Positions 24,801 to 39,800 of a stretch of DNA of 64,000 nt are shown here, piece after piece. The DNA lies in the NCBI GenBank assembly GCA_029207755.1, contig JARCOQ010000016.1:16265307-16329306 (forward strand). The letters run 5' to 3'. Every line of letters begins with the position of its first letter. Position 1 is the stretch's first letter. Under the pieces are notes generated by a model. The model made no database searches and was not told where the DNA came from. It saw only the letters and a list, made by a program, of their open reading frames with translations. The DNA comes from Chamaea fasciata. Lineage: Eukaryota; Chordata; Aves; Passeriformes; Sylviidae. Both the position numbers and the translations under genes were made by a program.

Positions 24801-27800
24801 CGTGTTCTAGAAGATGGCTGGAAACACAGAAGAAGATCAGGCTTGTTCTGGTGTGTCCATCACTGACAGGGAAATTTGAGCTGTTGGATGTTTGTCCTGG
24901 GCACAGTATTCTGCCTTGGCCTGTTCTCTTGTATAACCCCAATAACTTCAAGACTCACCCAGTTTTCTTACCAGCTAAGATGAAAAGGAAATAACCACAC
25001 CACACCAGTTCACTGCTGCTTTACACAGTTGTGCTTTCGCTGTGTGTGAAGGTGCCAGTAAATCAGCAGCAGTATAGTGTTTAGCACTGAACATTTTCAA
25101 AATTTTTACCTTCTCCTATTTAGCTATGTGTGATTTAATTTCAGATTTTTTTTTTCCTCCTTCTCAAGTAAGTAGAATCAGGCTGTTCAAAGGTCTAAAA
25201 TACTGTACTTGCTCAAAGTTTCTAGACATCTGATTTTTGACACTGCTTGCTCAACTGGAATCCCCAGTATCACTGCAGTGTCCAAGGATAAGAACATATT
25301 GGAACAAAAGGTAATTAAGGAAGCAGGCTCCACTGGTGAAGCTGAGCTGCCCGAGTTGTCTGTAGGTGATGGTGGTGTCTGATGTTTTGTATTGTGTAAC
25401 TGAGCATACAGTGTTGTGACTGAGTTGTCCTTGCTTTGACCCTTTGTGCTTCACCTCTGTTCAGGTGTGAGTGATGAAGAGGACCAAAAGCCAGTACGAC
25501 TTCCTCTCAAGGTCCCTGTGGAGCTGCAGCCACGGAATAACCACGCATGGGCTCGAGTACAGAGTCTTGCCCAGAACCCACGACTTAGGTAATGGAGAAC
25601 TGATTGTGGTGCTCAGAATAGGGAAATAGATGAGCAGCATCCTAACCCCTTCCTCTTCAGGGTTCTCTTTGCCAGTTGGGCAGTTCATCTTTGATAATGC
25701 AGTTGGCCTGAGTGTACTTAGTCTGAAGCCTTTGTCCAACCAGAGTACATGGTTTGTAAACATGAGTTATCACGTGGGAAAATTAGATTACCATTGTTCT
25801 TTATATCTTTTAATTTGAGTAATGAAGGAGCTAGTAGCTTTGGAGATAAGTATAGTTTGTGCCACTTAATATCAGAGGAGAGGGCAAGTAAAATGAAGAT
25901 AGCAGCCTTGGTTCTACTGAAATTTGTATTGAATGTACAATAGACAGAGAGAAGGGAACATATACAATGGTCAGAGGTGCCTGCACCAAGGCTCTGAACA
26001 TTTCACCTGCACTCAATGGTTACAGCAGCATGGAAGGTGTTGGTAGCTTCTCCCTTGCAAAATGTTGGTGCAGCTGTTTAGTGTCATCAGTGGCTGTTCA
26101 TCCTGGTACTTACTTCTAGTCCAGAACTTGGGGCAGCAAACATGATGCCTCTATGATGTTGAGTGTTGTTTCAAATGCAGCACTTCAGTGTAATGACCAA
26201 AGATCATGATAAAAATATCCATTCTCTTCTCTGCATTAGGTTTATTTAGTAAAATGCATTCAAAAAGTAAATGTTTAAGAGTCTTTTGTGCCCCATTTTC
26301 TCTTTCTTTTTACACTTCATGTAGTAACTTTGTGCCTTGCCTGTGCTTTTGCAGTTCAGCTAAGTCCTGCCATCTTTTCCTATCTGTTTCCATCTGGAAA
26401 AAATAGTTACTTGAATCATGGCAGTCAGGTTTATCTGACAGGCTTTTAAAATGTGTGAGTTGTGACAGTTGTGGGTTAACCTAGATTTTAAAGTTAAAGA
26501 TTTATGGGATAACATTTGTTTTTTGGTTTGTTGTGTTTTTTTTCTTAGTGCTTGAGAGTGTTCTTTGTGCTGGCATTATAGAATGCCAGTTTGTTCCTTA
26601 ATTCCCCTTCTAGCATCAAGGTTAGGACTTGGAGCTCCAGCTGACAGTTGTTTTCTGTTCCCTTGCTTTGCTTCTCTTGCATACAGGATGATCGTGGAGT
26701 TACATCGGAAGGTCTCCAGCCTCCTTGAATTCCTGAAGCAGAAGTGGGCTCTCCATGAAGTGCGGGTTGTATCCTTTTCCTACTCGGTCTGTTCCATGTG
26801 CTGTGTCCTGGGAGCAATTCCCTTCCTATTCCAAGTTCAGTTTTGCATAGGAATAATGAATTACTTCATAAATGTACCGGTCCCTGTTTAGTAAACATAG
26901 AGGTCAACTCTCAGCATCATTAATGGAAGCTTTTGTGGGAGATCCCATAGTGTTCTGCTTTTACCTCAACTCTTCTCTAGTATGATCCTATGAAAGCTAA
27001 TGAAGAAAAAATTACATTCCTCCCTTCATTTCATTTCCCTAAACAGTGATCTTAGTCTGGTTCATTATCAGTTGGTGACCCCCGTACAGCCTGGATAATT
27101 GAAAATTCTGTTTCCAGTTTCAGCAGAGAGATTAAGGACAGATCACTGCACTTTGTGCAGTTTCACCAATGAAGGCTTCAGCTTCTTGTCAAGGTAGCTG
27201 CTGCTACCTGCAATGTATCTCTGCACTGTCTGAGCCATACAGCGTTCAGGGTGTCCCTGCCTCTGAACTTTGATCCATGCAGTAGAAGGATTTGTGAGTT
27301 AACAGCTGTTCTGTTCTGAACCTAGTCCTTCTGACTTGCAGGATTTACCTTCTTCTTGGGCCTTTCGTTCAGGCTCTTCTGTTTAATTTGTGAGCCTGCA
27401 AGAAGCAGCAGCATAGCACTTGAAACTCTGCAAGATGTCAGCGTGTGTAAGGTGGAGTTTGCTACCACTCGTGAGCGGCTGCTTTGCTGTGCAATTTGGA
27501 GGTTTTGCTTGGTTTTCTTGGGGTTTGTTGGTTAGGATTTTTTTTTACAATTACTGTGGTGTGTGAAACAGAGAGAAGTAATTTTGTTCGGAATGGGTAT
27601 TTATTTTGGGTTTGTAGCAGGTCTTCACTGCAGTCTTTATCACCACAGAGGACCTGATTTCTGATTATAGTTTCTTCTCTATAATCTCTGCTGAATAGAG
27701 AACATGCCCTCAACCAGCTAGGTTTTATTTTACTTTTTTAACTTGCAAAAGGGGCTCCCAGGTGCCTTTTTGGAAGGGGCAGACGGCTGTTACATTCTTT

Positions 27801-30800
27801 GACACATCTTTTTTAGCGTAAAACACTTGAAGAACAGCAACTTCAAGACTCCAGAGACTCAGAAACAAGAGGCAGCTTCTCAGAGGAGAAAGTGATGCTC
27901 CATCTCTTTCCAGGGGAGAACTGTACCCTCACTCCACTGCCTGGGGTAGCCAGAGTGGTCCACTCTAAGGCCTTCTGTACCGTGCATTGGCAGGAAACAG
28001 GCAAATGCAAACAGAGCACAAAAGACTCTCATTTACTCCCCCCCGCCCAAATCCTCGGCATACAGAGTGGTCAGGGGACAGCAAGGGGACAGCTGAAATA
28101 CCTGCGGGGAATGGAAGGTAAGGGTGTGGGAAGGGCAGAGAGCACTACAGAGCCCAGCAGAACCTTACAGCCTACAGCTGAAGTTTCTGCAAGCACTGAA
28201 GATGCTGCTCCAGAACCTGTCCTGGTGGAAGGAACAGTCTCAAGTCTTGGCATCACTAATTCCCTCCAGAAAGCACCTTCTGGACTTCAGGATCCAGGAG
28301 GACACCAGGAAAAGCTGAGCTCAGTGGCCCCCTGCATGGAGGGCAGGGAGGCCCTGGCTAGTGACCAGGCAGCTGTGCTACCTTTGTGCAGCACAGCGTG
28401 CACTTGCAGCAAGATCCCTGATGTGGAGGAGCTCTCTCTGCTCGATCCATTCCCACGGTACATGAAGTCCTGCCAGGACCTAATTGTCCCAGAGAAATGT
28501 TCTTGCACAGACAAACTGCATGGGAAAGACTCTGTATCAGCAGCTGGTAATGCTTCTCCAGTGGCTTTTCCAAGCAGGAGAAGTGCAGAGACCTCTGACT
28601 CCTGTTCCCAGCTACTGAGAGGTGGTGTGGCTTCCCCTGGCAGCAGCAGATGTGAAACTCAGGCCAGCCACAGCCAGGGCCAGCAGCTTGATGCTTGTAC
28701 CAAGGATATCGTGGATGCAGTAATGGAGGATTCTCAAGAGAAGCTGGGCTCCTTGTTTTCACCTCCACCTCAGGGACAATCCAGTACAAAGTCTCTCAAA
28801 GATGACCCAAGTCGGCTCTCCCAGCAAGTCAGAGAAGAAGGATGGAGTCTGCGAACCTCTGAGAGCCTTACGCTGGCTGAAGTCTACCTCATGATGGGCA
28901 AACCGAACAAGCTGCAGCTGGAATATGACTGGTTGGCTGTCTTGGATCCAGAAACCCAGGATGCTGGAGAGCAAACGTCTGAGTCAAGTGCTGTCCCTGC
29001 ATGTCCTACCTTTCACAAGCAGAGACTCTTGAATTGCCTTCTGAAACTCATCTCTACTGAAGTCAATCCCAAACCAGTAAGTAGCTCTTGTTCATGCTCC
29101 AGATACTAAACTCTAGTCTCATTTGGGGAACAATTGCCCAGTTGTGCATTCACAATAAATCAATAACTAGCATGTCAAGAGCTTTGGAGATTCCCATGTT
29201 TAAGTTATACAAAAACCACAACACAAGACAGCTGGCTACAGAGTGGACTTTGCTTCAGTGTGCTTTTTACACTGCCTTTTGGCTTCTGGTTTGCTGTGAG
29301 TCTCATTGGTGTTCCAGGTAACATTTAAAATGTGACTACTCAAAAGGTCAGTTGTGAGGTGAGGTGCCTTCTGTTCTCTCTCGGATTCGAACCTTAGAAC
29401 AGCCCAGATTGGAAAGGGCCTTGGTAGATTCTCTCGTCCAATCTTTTGTGGGAAATGGAGCCTGGATGAGATTAATATTCCACATGAAAACTGCATTGAT
29501 TTTCAATGCTTATGTAGTTCAAATTGCACAGTGTGAGAGTGAAAAGAATGTATTTCTTCACAATGGCAGAATCAATAGAACTGCGCCTGCCACAGTTGAT
29601 TTATGTAGAAGTTCCCAGACTCCAGGATAGCTGTTTAACAGTCCCAGAAAAATACTTTCCTCATTAGGCAGACCTTAGGGCAGGAACTTGCTTTCCTTCT
29701 TGTGTTTTGTTACCTGTATCTAAGATTTGCCCCAGTGATACCTGGGCAGCCAACTGAAACTTAGTAAAACATCTTTTTTAAAAGACACATAGTTCAGCAG
29801 ATCTGCTCAAATGCCTGTGGTAGGTATGATGAGCTAAAGATTCTGTTCTACCCAGGATGCAAATGTATCACTGTTCCCAAACATGGCGTTCTTTGATCCT
29901 TGTTTGTTGGTGATTTAGTTCCCCTCAAAGTTCCTTTTGATTCTGATCCTACAGACATGGAATGAAGGATTTTATAAATTTAAACCCATCTTTGTTCAGA
30001 TGCAGCTCCAGATATAGACTTCGTTTAAACTGCAAAGGCTTTTGGTCTGACATCTCACAGATATGAGATGCTGTCTCCCTTTTGGCATATACTTTTACTT
30101 CTGGTGACACAGGTGACAGCTAGGCATGACATGATGAAACAATCACAAACTATAAAGAAGGACATCCCTGAGACTTTTTGGGGAGAGGAATTGAAGAGGG
30201 AGAGAAACCAGCAGTTAGGATTTGCATGTGTTTTCCTGTCACTTTCACACTCTTGCTGTCTTAATCAAAGTAGCATAGTACTACTGAACAATAAAGGAGC
30301 TCTTGAAGGATATGTACCATATTGTACATTCCAGCAAAAAGAAGGAACACAACCTTTCATTTGTCAAATACCACTTTATTCTCACTGTTTTTCAGAAAAA
30401 CATACTCTCCTTGCAGCATGAACATTGTGGCACTGATATTGCAAAGGCCAGGAAGTTCTTTCCTGCTTCACTGAAAGTACTGTAGATGTCTTGAAAGTTG
30501 CATTTCATCAAATAATGACAGGAACCATGATATTTTTTCCACAGGGTATTTTAAGAGGAAAGATTGATTGTGTGCATGCCTGATGTTTTCTCCAGATAAT
30601 TTGTAACAGCCAAAGCAGCCAGCTGTGCTGTGGTTCATTCCTTAAATGAAAATCATCTGCATAAAACAAACTCTGATGTGGCATTGCAGTTGAGCAGGGA
30701 GTGTAGTTTTAAGCCTGTGATTGCACACGGATCTCTTAAAAAGGCAGGGTTTGTTTTCTAGAAAATGGTTAAACAACTTAATGAAACAACTGGATAGGCC

Positions 30801-33800
30801 TGGGAAATTATTGAAGCCCATGTGTCTCTTGTTAATGCTGCATTACAGTGTGAAAGAGAAGGGAAGGGAAAAAAATCAAAACTACTTGATTAGAATTAAC
30901 AGAATTAAAATGTTTTTGTCCAAATGTATTTCTCACCAGAGCAGCTCTATGGATGGAGTTTATGAAAAATAGTTTTGCACTGAATTAAAACCAACACCTT
31001 TTTTTTCCTCTTTTCTTTCAATCCAGCATATTGCGTGAAGCTTGTTGAGTGTTAATCCAATTGTAACATAGATTAATATATTGAATTGGTGACATCCAAC
31101 ACTGCTAAATGGGCAGGAGGGTAATTTCAGCTGCCCCTCACCCCCACTAGGAGGTATTGCTTAGAGAACTTTAAGGTATTGTAGTATGTCAGATTTTAAT
31201 TTTAAGGCTTCCTAAGTACAGTGAGTTTCGCAATACATCTGTTATACCAGCACACGGTGTTCATTTAACGTGCATTTCCAGATGCCCGAGATGAGCTCCA
31301 TTGCCACGTCACCTATAAAGCCTGCTCAGGAGGAGCAGTCCCTGACTCCCCCAGGAAAGGTGATTGCCATCAACACCAGGAGTCCAGGCTGCACACGGAA
31401 TCAGTCTGCCCTTCGCAACAAGACTTTTTCTCCTGGTGCTGCTTCCAGCTCCTCCGGTGAGTATTCCTAAAAATCCACTTGACGAAATCAACTTCTTAAT
31501 ACCTCACACCATGACAAGAACTTCCCAATGATGGAACACTGTAAGGAGGAGTGCTCTTACTCTTAGGAAACTTCTCTGTCTGAGAACATTGTTGTGTGTT
31601 AATTTGCTTTAGAATTGTCCTAAGTCCAGTGCTGCTTTGAATCTTGAATAACAATACACATCAATAATGCAGTTCACAATCCAGAAGAACTCTCCTTAGT
31701 CTCTCTTAGAGAAGATGCTTGGGGTTTTTTGAGAGCTGTGTCATGATTTAACCCCAGCCAGCAACTCAGCCCCATGCAGCTGCTCAGTCACTCCCCTCTG
31801 GTTGGATGGGGGAGAACTGGAAGAGTAAAAGTGAGAGAACTCATGGTTTGAAATAAAAACAGTTTATTAGGGAAAGCAAATGCCATGCTTGCAAAGCAGA
31901 ACAAGGAATTCGTTCCCTGCTTCCCTTGGGCAGGCAGGTGTTCAGCCATCCACAGGACTGCAGGGCTCCATCAAATGTAGCAATAACTTGGGAAGGCAAA
32001 CGCCCTCACTCTGAATGTCCACCCCTTCCTTCTTCCCCCAGCTCCATATGCTAAGCATGACCCCCCATGGTGTGGGATTATCACTGTGGTCAGCTGGGAT
32101 CAGCTGTCCTGGCTTTGTCCCCTCCCAGTTCCTCATGCATCCGCAGCCTCCTCACTGGCAGTGTGGGGCAAGGAGCAGCAAAGGCCTTGACCAGTGTAAG
32201 TCCTGCTCAGGAGTAACTAAAGCATCCCTGAGTTATGAACAGTGTTTGCAACACAAATCCAAAACTGCCACTGAAGAAAATTAACCACTTCTCAGCCTGA
32301 ACCAGCACATGCTGACTGGCACAGGGTGAAAGATCTCGAGAGTATCAGCTTACAAAACAGGCAAGTAAATGCCTGTTGATTAATAATCAATCTGTTGATA
32401 AATAATTACTGAAAATGTCCTGTGCCATCCTGCCACTATAGGTTTAAATTAGATATTAGGAAACCCTGACATAGGTTGCCCAGAGAAGTTGTGTCTGCCC
32501 CTGCATCCCTGGCAGTGTTCAAGGCCAGGTTGGATGGGGCTTGGAGCAACCTGGGATAGTGGAAGGTGTCCCTGCCCGTGGCAGGGGGTGGAGTGAGATG
32601 GTCTTTAAGGTCCCTTCCAACCCAAACCAGTCGTGTGATTCTATGATTACAAGATAGAGGATGATTATGAATTGACTTTTCTTTAATAGGAGGTACAGCT
32701 GCTGTAACCTGTGAGCCCCAGCCATGCAGGCCAAGAATTTTGATTCTGTGCTTCAGCCCAGTTGCATTTGCCACTGAATGTTTATGACTTCAGGAAAGTT
32801 TGTGATGGTGTTGGGGTTACTGGGTCCAGTTGTGATTCTTAGGCAGTCCTTTTCACACCCCTGCTCTGAGACGCTGTGAACCCAGGAGCAGGTTAACTGG
32901 GTTAACTGGTGCTGTAAAGCACCTGTGTAGAAAGGCACATCTTTGGTACCTTAGAGTGACAGGCTAACAGTGCTGGCTTTCATCCAACCTGGCTGCCTGC
33001 AGAGGGAAAGCCTACCATATTTTTTTAAACTTAAATGTAAATGGGGAAGTTCTACTGAGACAAGGTACCATTATTTCATTGTGCCAAATGTGTTTTGCAG
33101 ACAGTCCATCTTTGGGAAGGTCTGTTGGTAAATTAGTCTCCTCTCCATCACCAGATTGATTTTATTCGGGTTGCACTTCAAATTACTATAGGGAAAGCAG
33201 GGGTGGGGAGTGTAAATAAATCATAAACGCTCTAAAATGGCTCTGTGTATTATCTTCCCCTACATAAGAAATGGTGCATATAGTTTGTTTACTGGAATAA
33301 GCCCTCAGGTATATCTACAAGCTGGACAGATAAACTGATTATCATGGCCTGTGTGAGGCTGAAAACAGGGCTTCAATTCTAGTTTCTTAAGTAGTGTAAA
33401 ATTACACTTAATCTCCTACTTCCAAGAATTTCAAAGCAAGTAAATACTAGTGGTATCCATAGCAGGTAAATACTGTCAGTTTGCAGGTGGGACAAATGAA
33501 ATACGGAGAGATTCCTGATTTTGGAAACAGCTGGTGACAGAGCCAGAATCTTTATGTACCGGCTCTCTATTATCCTGCAGTTTATAAAGAGTTATCTCCT
33601 TTTTGTTTTCACATTATTTCATTTAAATTGCTGTTAAAATCTTCTAGGTTTGAGAAACCTCCCTAGACCTCTCTTGGTGGCTAGTCCTTCAAGTTCTGGG
33701 AGCACTGAGGCTGACAGTGGACTGTTTGCAGTCCCTACAACCCTGCCCCCCAACAGCCGCCATGGGAAGCTGTTCCTCCCCAGCAAGGAAGCAGAACTGA

Positions 33801-36800
33801 CCTTCCGGCAGCACCTGGATACCATCAGTGTGAGTGAGATGACTGAATTGAAAATGCAGCATGCTGTGCATGAGCCAGCTTCCAGGAGGTATCACAGGGA
33901 TTCTGAATTTATCAACAAGTATGGCCTGCCTTGTGAAGCAGTGCTTCTTATCATGCACAAGTTTAATATTGTATTAACTGAGATGAGTCAGATTTTGACT
34001 ATATAACGGTGCTTTGAACTGACATTACCTGTTCAGGTAATTCAAATCTGAATGCCATCATGCAGCCCGATGACATTGATTTGCTGTCCAGTTAAATTGC
34101 TCCAGCAAATATATGTGCCAGATTTAGCAAACACTGATCCCCTTCTGATGTGTAGCTAATTTTAACAAGGCCTTATTGCTGTATTTAAGTCAAATTCTAA
34201 TTTTTACGTACACGATCTCAGTAAGAATTTTGTAGTAAGCTGAAGTAGTTGGTAATGAAATGGCTTTTTGGGACAAAGTTTATCTCCATAAAAAAAGAAG
34301 AAAAAATACATTATTGGTGGAAAATATTCTGACTCTAGCAGAAAGGATATTGTGCTATCTGAAACAAAGCACGGGATTTTAGTTAACTCTTAATTCATCT
34401 TTATTGAAAATAAGAATTTGGGGGATATAATTTGTTCTGTGTCTGGATGCTTAAAATAGTTGTAATGCATTTCCTGTTGTTGTCCAGATGCAGTCGGACT
34501 TCTTCCTGCCGAAGCCCAGGAAGTTACGGAACAGGCACTTGCGGAAGCCACTGGTAGTACAGGTCAGAACAAAGTGTAAACGCCTGTTTTGCTCACTGAG
34601 TATCAGTAAGGCTGTAGTGATTGGCACACGTCAAATAAAAACTGAAGTTCCTTCATGCATCCATGGAAATGGGAAGCTGAAATTGTGAAGGAAAACCACT
34701 TCAGTCTCTAGTGTAACTAGCTATGTTACATTCCCTGTATGAAGAATATCAACAACAGTGGAAGTCCAGTGCCTAAGGTAGTTTGGAAAAATAAAAAAAA
34801 AGCCTCTGGAAGAGGCTTCTGGAACCTGGAAGCAGGTTCTGCTACTTGGGCCTTCTGGCACTGAGGCATAGCCAGTGTGTCCCTGTGCTGTCCTGTGCTG
34901 GCAGTGTTGGAGCTGGCAGCCCTCTTAACAACAAAATCTTCCTTTATATCCTTTTCCTGCTTCCTGCTCAATAGTGGATGTTAAACTGTGGTGGATGTAA
35001 GCCCCTGTAGTGAAATAAGCTATAACACACTTTGAAAGAACAATGATTTCTGGGGAAGAAAAAATGGGGCTTGGAAAGAGATCTGTGGAAGGAGTGGCCT
35101 GTTGTTGTGCTGCTTTGGTGACAGACAGACATTACCCTCCTTCCGACTGCTCTGATAACCCTGAGAATAGACACATATCACTGGGACACCAGAGACAGGT
35201 GAGAAAAAAGAAATCTGAAACCTAAATAACAGTAACCTACTGGGGAAAACAAAGTTCCCACGTGTCACTATACCTTTTTTTTTTCTTCTATTTTTTATAA
35301 AAGTTGGGGATGCAGAAATAACCCTTGGACTATTCTTTGATTCTGTGATCTTCAGATCTGGGCAATTCTATGTGTTTTAAGAGCTCCCAAGTACACACAG
35401 CTATCTCACTCATCCACAGTTGCTGAATTTTAAGGGCAGATCTGTTTGTACACAGACTAGTTCCCATGTTTAAGATCACTGTTGTAGTTCTGAGAGAGAT
35501 TTGAAAATCACTGCAAGTATAATCGGAGAGAATTATAGTTCTAATCAGCATTTCTCTGAGAATTTTCCATGCGGAAATACTTTATTTTAGTAGTTTACAG
35601 AGAAAACACATCATTGCTTTCTGTAGCTTTTTTCTCAAGAGCACACAGATCCCATCACTGTGTCTGGTGCATGATAGTTATGCCACGGAAATACTCTGCT
35701 TATTCTGGAAGGTGTCGTGAACTCCTGCAACTTACACAATGAGTGTTACCCCCTGTCTCTGTTTAAATCTGTTCTGGTTTATTGTTTCTCTCACATAGAG
35801 AACACTGCTCCCCAGGCCATCTGGAAATCCGTCCCAGCATGTCTGTTCCTTTTCTATCTTATCCAACTCATCCATTACAGGTGAGTCTAGCACTTCTAAA
35901 AACTGAAAAGTGTCCATTAAAACTGCATAAAGAAGTAATTTCTAAAAAGAAGAAAATACTCTTTCAAAATGACAGTGTCACCAGCCTGGAGGATGATGGG
36001 ATTGCTCTCCTGGATCATTGTCAAGCAAGCTGTGCTTTTGATAAAAATTTTTTCTTCAATTCCCCAAGACTGAAATCGCATAAAGAGCAAGGAGTTCTCA
36101 AAAGGGAGATGAAATTCAGAATAAAATACCTAGATAGGAATCTTTCTTCTGTAGGATATAATAATTTGTCTAGATTTTATAGTGGACTTTCCCTAGTACC
36201 TGGGATACTGTCTAAATTTTATACAGCATAAGCAGCTTGTCCACTGCCCATACGTCCTCTTCTGCTGGTACACTCTTGAGTACAGTGGTAGTACAGGTGA
36301 TCCCCATGAAAGCCAGCATGACACCTGAAGGGTTGTCTTCACTGACAGTATGAGAGCAGCGCCAGTAGCACAGCAGCACTTGCTGTTATGTGTTCATGGC
36401 AAGACACTGCTTAGCTCATATCACTGTTTTAGCTCCAATTCCATCTCAGTTTATTCCGTCATCTCCACTACTTGGATTCCTGCAGCTCGCTGCTGTTTGG
36501 AATTTATTTGCTTCCATTGAACTGTGTTGTGTTCTGTTTTAAAGGTGTTAGATTTCATTTCCCTGAAAGGTATTAATGCTTCCCCCCAGGGAGAGGTTCA
36601 TTTCGGCCAATCCAGTCCTCACTGACTAAAGCTGCTGTTTCTCGTCCAATTGTGCCCAAAATTCTTCCAACACAGGCCACCAACCATCTGTCTAGTAAGT
36701 CATTCTGAGTTCTGCAATAAAAGCCATGCTGGTGTCCTCCAGGCAGACAGTGTCTCGCAGCAGAGAGTGGGTTCCATAATTAGAACAATTAATGAGGTGA

Positions 36801-39800
36801 AAACAGTGACTGCATCTATGTTTTACCTAGAGGATTCTTTTGAGATGAGAAGGCATTCAGATGTTTGAAGTGGATTTTAAAAGATCTGGGTGCGGTTGAC
36901 CCTTACAACAATTTATATTTTTTACATTGAGTCTACATGGCTGCCAGAGGAAAGATAACAAAATAAGGCTCTATTGTTTCTAGAGTTCCTCTAGTAACCC
37001 GTAGGAAATTTCTGGAAATTGCATAATGAAATGCTTACCAATTTGAAGGACATTAAAAAAAAAAAAAAAAAATAGAAGAAAAAGATGGGGGGGTAACTGG
37101 GATGTTTCTCAGCTATTTTGATATACTTCATAACAGGTTGGAACAGGGCAGAAAAGTTAAACTTTTTAGCTAAAAGCAATGTTACCCTTGGTACGGAGAA
37201 GCAGCTGACCCAGATGATCAGATCATTACTATTGCTTCTTTTTTACATGGGTTGAGTTTTGACTCTGGGTAAGTTTAAAAAAATCATATTTTAGAGAACC
37301 ATAACAAAGTGAAGAAGAAACTTGTAATATGTTTTTTGTTTCACCCAAGGTGCTATTGACTTGGCAGCTAAAAGTGCTGGCATTATCCCTGGTAGTCCCA
37401 TGCCTGTCCTGGATGCAGATGGTTTGCCAGGTGTGTCTCCATTGTCACCAGATGCAGTGCCCACGGTGGTGACAGGGCAGGAGCCAGCAGTAGCACATCA
37501 GAACGGAGGCTCCATCACCACTGTGGAGGTCAGAGGCTCTTAAATGAGCTTTTTTCAAGTGCTTAACTGTCTTGCTCTTTCCTCGTATAAAAAAGCTGTA
37601 TTATTATGACTCCTCAGTGAGCTTTCTCCTGGGGCTTGCTGTTAGACACTGCTGTTGTGGCAGACCCAGTCTGTGTTGTGTAGTGTCTGTTTGGGATTGA
37701 GGGATCAGGTCATCATCTCATTAAATGAATTTCCATCCTGTAAAATGGTTTGCAGCTGGTACAGCATTGAACTTAGCCATCCAGAAATCTGGTTTGAAAA
37801 GAAATGATGGCATTTCAAAAATTCAGGAGGGTATCTATGGCAAAGCATGGACTTTTGGGGATTGTATTTGGAAAAGAAACTGTAATTTCTCCTTGCTGTT
37901 TCTTTCACTGAGACTCAGATACATGTTAGTCCATGTCAGTCCACATTATGTTCTCAGGGAGCTGATGGACAGTTTTGAAAGACATGAGATGTATGAAGAA
38001 CACAGATAAATGGTGCTAGGCCTTTATCTCTTCCCTGTGTGGCTGGTCACTCACATGGTTTCTGTTGTGGTTGCAGGGCTCAGGCCCAGGGTGCCAGGTG
38101 CCGTACATCAGCCTGCCGACCCGGCCCGAGCAGGATGGCTTCCAGGTACAGTGTGTGCTGAAGGAACAGAGCTCTGGAATGGGTAATGTTCTGTGAAAAT
38201 ACCACTGGTATTGCTAGTTAAAACTCCGTACTCCCAGGTAATTGTGTACCACCCAAATGAAATCCCTAGCGTCTGTAGAAATCCAAAGAAATTTAGGAAA
38301 GCTGCTTAAATATGTGCGTGTGCCATTCCCTAAAATCAAAGTAAAGCTGACCTGTGAAGGACAAACAAGCTTTACATATCTCCTAATAGAGTGGAGGAGT
38401 TTATGGTCACTCTGCTGTATCTATGTGTGTATTTTAGACATCACAAGGAGACATTTCAGCAGTTTGCAGTGCTGCTTGCCTCCATGTCGCTAAAGGAGGA
38501 GTATTAGGACTAAAAGTGTGATTGTAATGTCAGCATCCTTTCCAGAGATTGACTGTTCATTGTGCTGGATCCAGTAAGACATAGATACTTAAGAGTAACT
38601 GTGATGACACTTAAATTGTAGGAGTGTTGTCATCCTGCCCCCAGACTTTCTCCGGTGGGATCCGGGACCTGGTGCTGGACTTTTAAGCCTCAGAATACAG
38701 GCTCTTCTTTTCTTCAGTGGAAGCACTTAGCATGCTCCCTGTGATGCCTGCACGTGAAAAAGGTCAAATTAGTTTGATTGGAGAGCATAAAGGAGATTAA
38801 ATTTTTTTATGGGACAGATGTTAGGACATGAACCTATTAGGCATTTATTGTGGTAATTGGGGCCTTGGGTCCTGGTTGTTGCTCTCATGACAGCTGTATA
38901 TACACTACATCAGAAAATAATGTTACAGTCCAATGATGAGGTACTGGTAATGAGACTCCATAAAGATCAGTTGAAATCTGGGAAGTCTGGCTGTAAAAAG
39001 TGAATAAATGTGAGTTACCAGTTTAAAATATTTGTATACTCTTCCATCAGTTAAAGGGGTTTTGCCTATACCAAGGCAAATTAATACACACCTACTTAGA
39101 ACTATCTTGTAGAATTATCAAAATTATGTTAATTTTAAGATTATGCTCGTTCTGTTATGCAGGCTGTTTTAAATATTCTTTGGAATGTTACAGGCTCATA
39201 TTTTTGCACATGGTTTGGCAGAATATGGGCTGAAGCATATTTGTTTATGCTCACAGGTACTTTTCATTAAAATAATACAGATTTATTATATAAATAGAAT
39301 ATTCCTCTAATTTAGGCATGTTATCTACTAGATTTTTCCCTTAAAAGTCAGGTTTCAATCTGATACTCAAGAGCCAAAATGTTGCTTTTTAGTTTTCTGA
39401 GTCCTTTATAAATTTATGAACAATTAATTCTGTTTCTTGTAACAGGGCACATCAGTCCTTTCTCTGCCAGAACTGGCCAAGACTTCTCTCCAGAATGGTC
39501 TGTCCACCCCTCCACTTCCCTCATCAGAAGCTTCTAGTACTCGGCTCTCTCCTCCCAATGTTTCTGCTCTCTTGGATATTTCCCTGCCTGGACCACCTGA
39601 AGATGTGCTTTCCCAAGGGGAACCTGCCTCTCAGATCAGTGATTCCATCATTGAAATAGCCATCAGCTCTGGCCAATACAGTAAGTCTAAGATTAGCTGA
39701 AGTCTGCCTATCCACTTAGAAAAAAATCCCTGACATCTTACATAGCAGCAGAAACTTTTCCAGGAAGCAGTTCTTGGGTTATGAGGTTTTTGTTGGTTTG

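Larger units (their letters stand above)
31457..33647 (+). other. CRAMP1: CRAMP1 intron 11
   Basis: Contains a solo LTR (31739-32309) and a CR1 3' end (32440-32652). No gene is seen from 32660 to 33647. Confidence 0.85.

Noticed and set aside
26565..26891. Open frame running through exon 9 past the splice donor
   Set aside because: Residues after HEVRV have no counterpart in CRAMP1, and [10 protein letters not shown] at 27817 continues the protein.
28358..28789. Minus-strand 143-codon frame within CRAMP1 exon 10
   Set aside because: Shadow of a long conserved coding exon on the opposite strand; no independent support.
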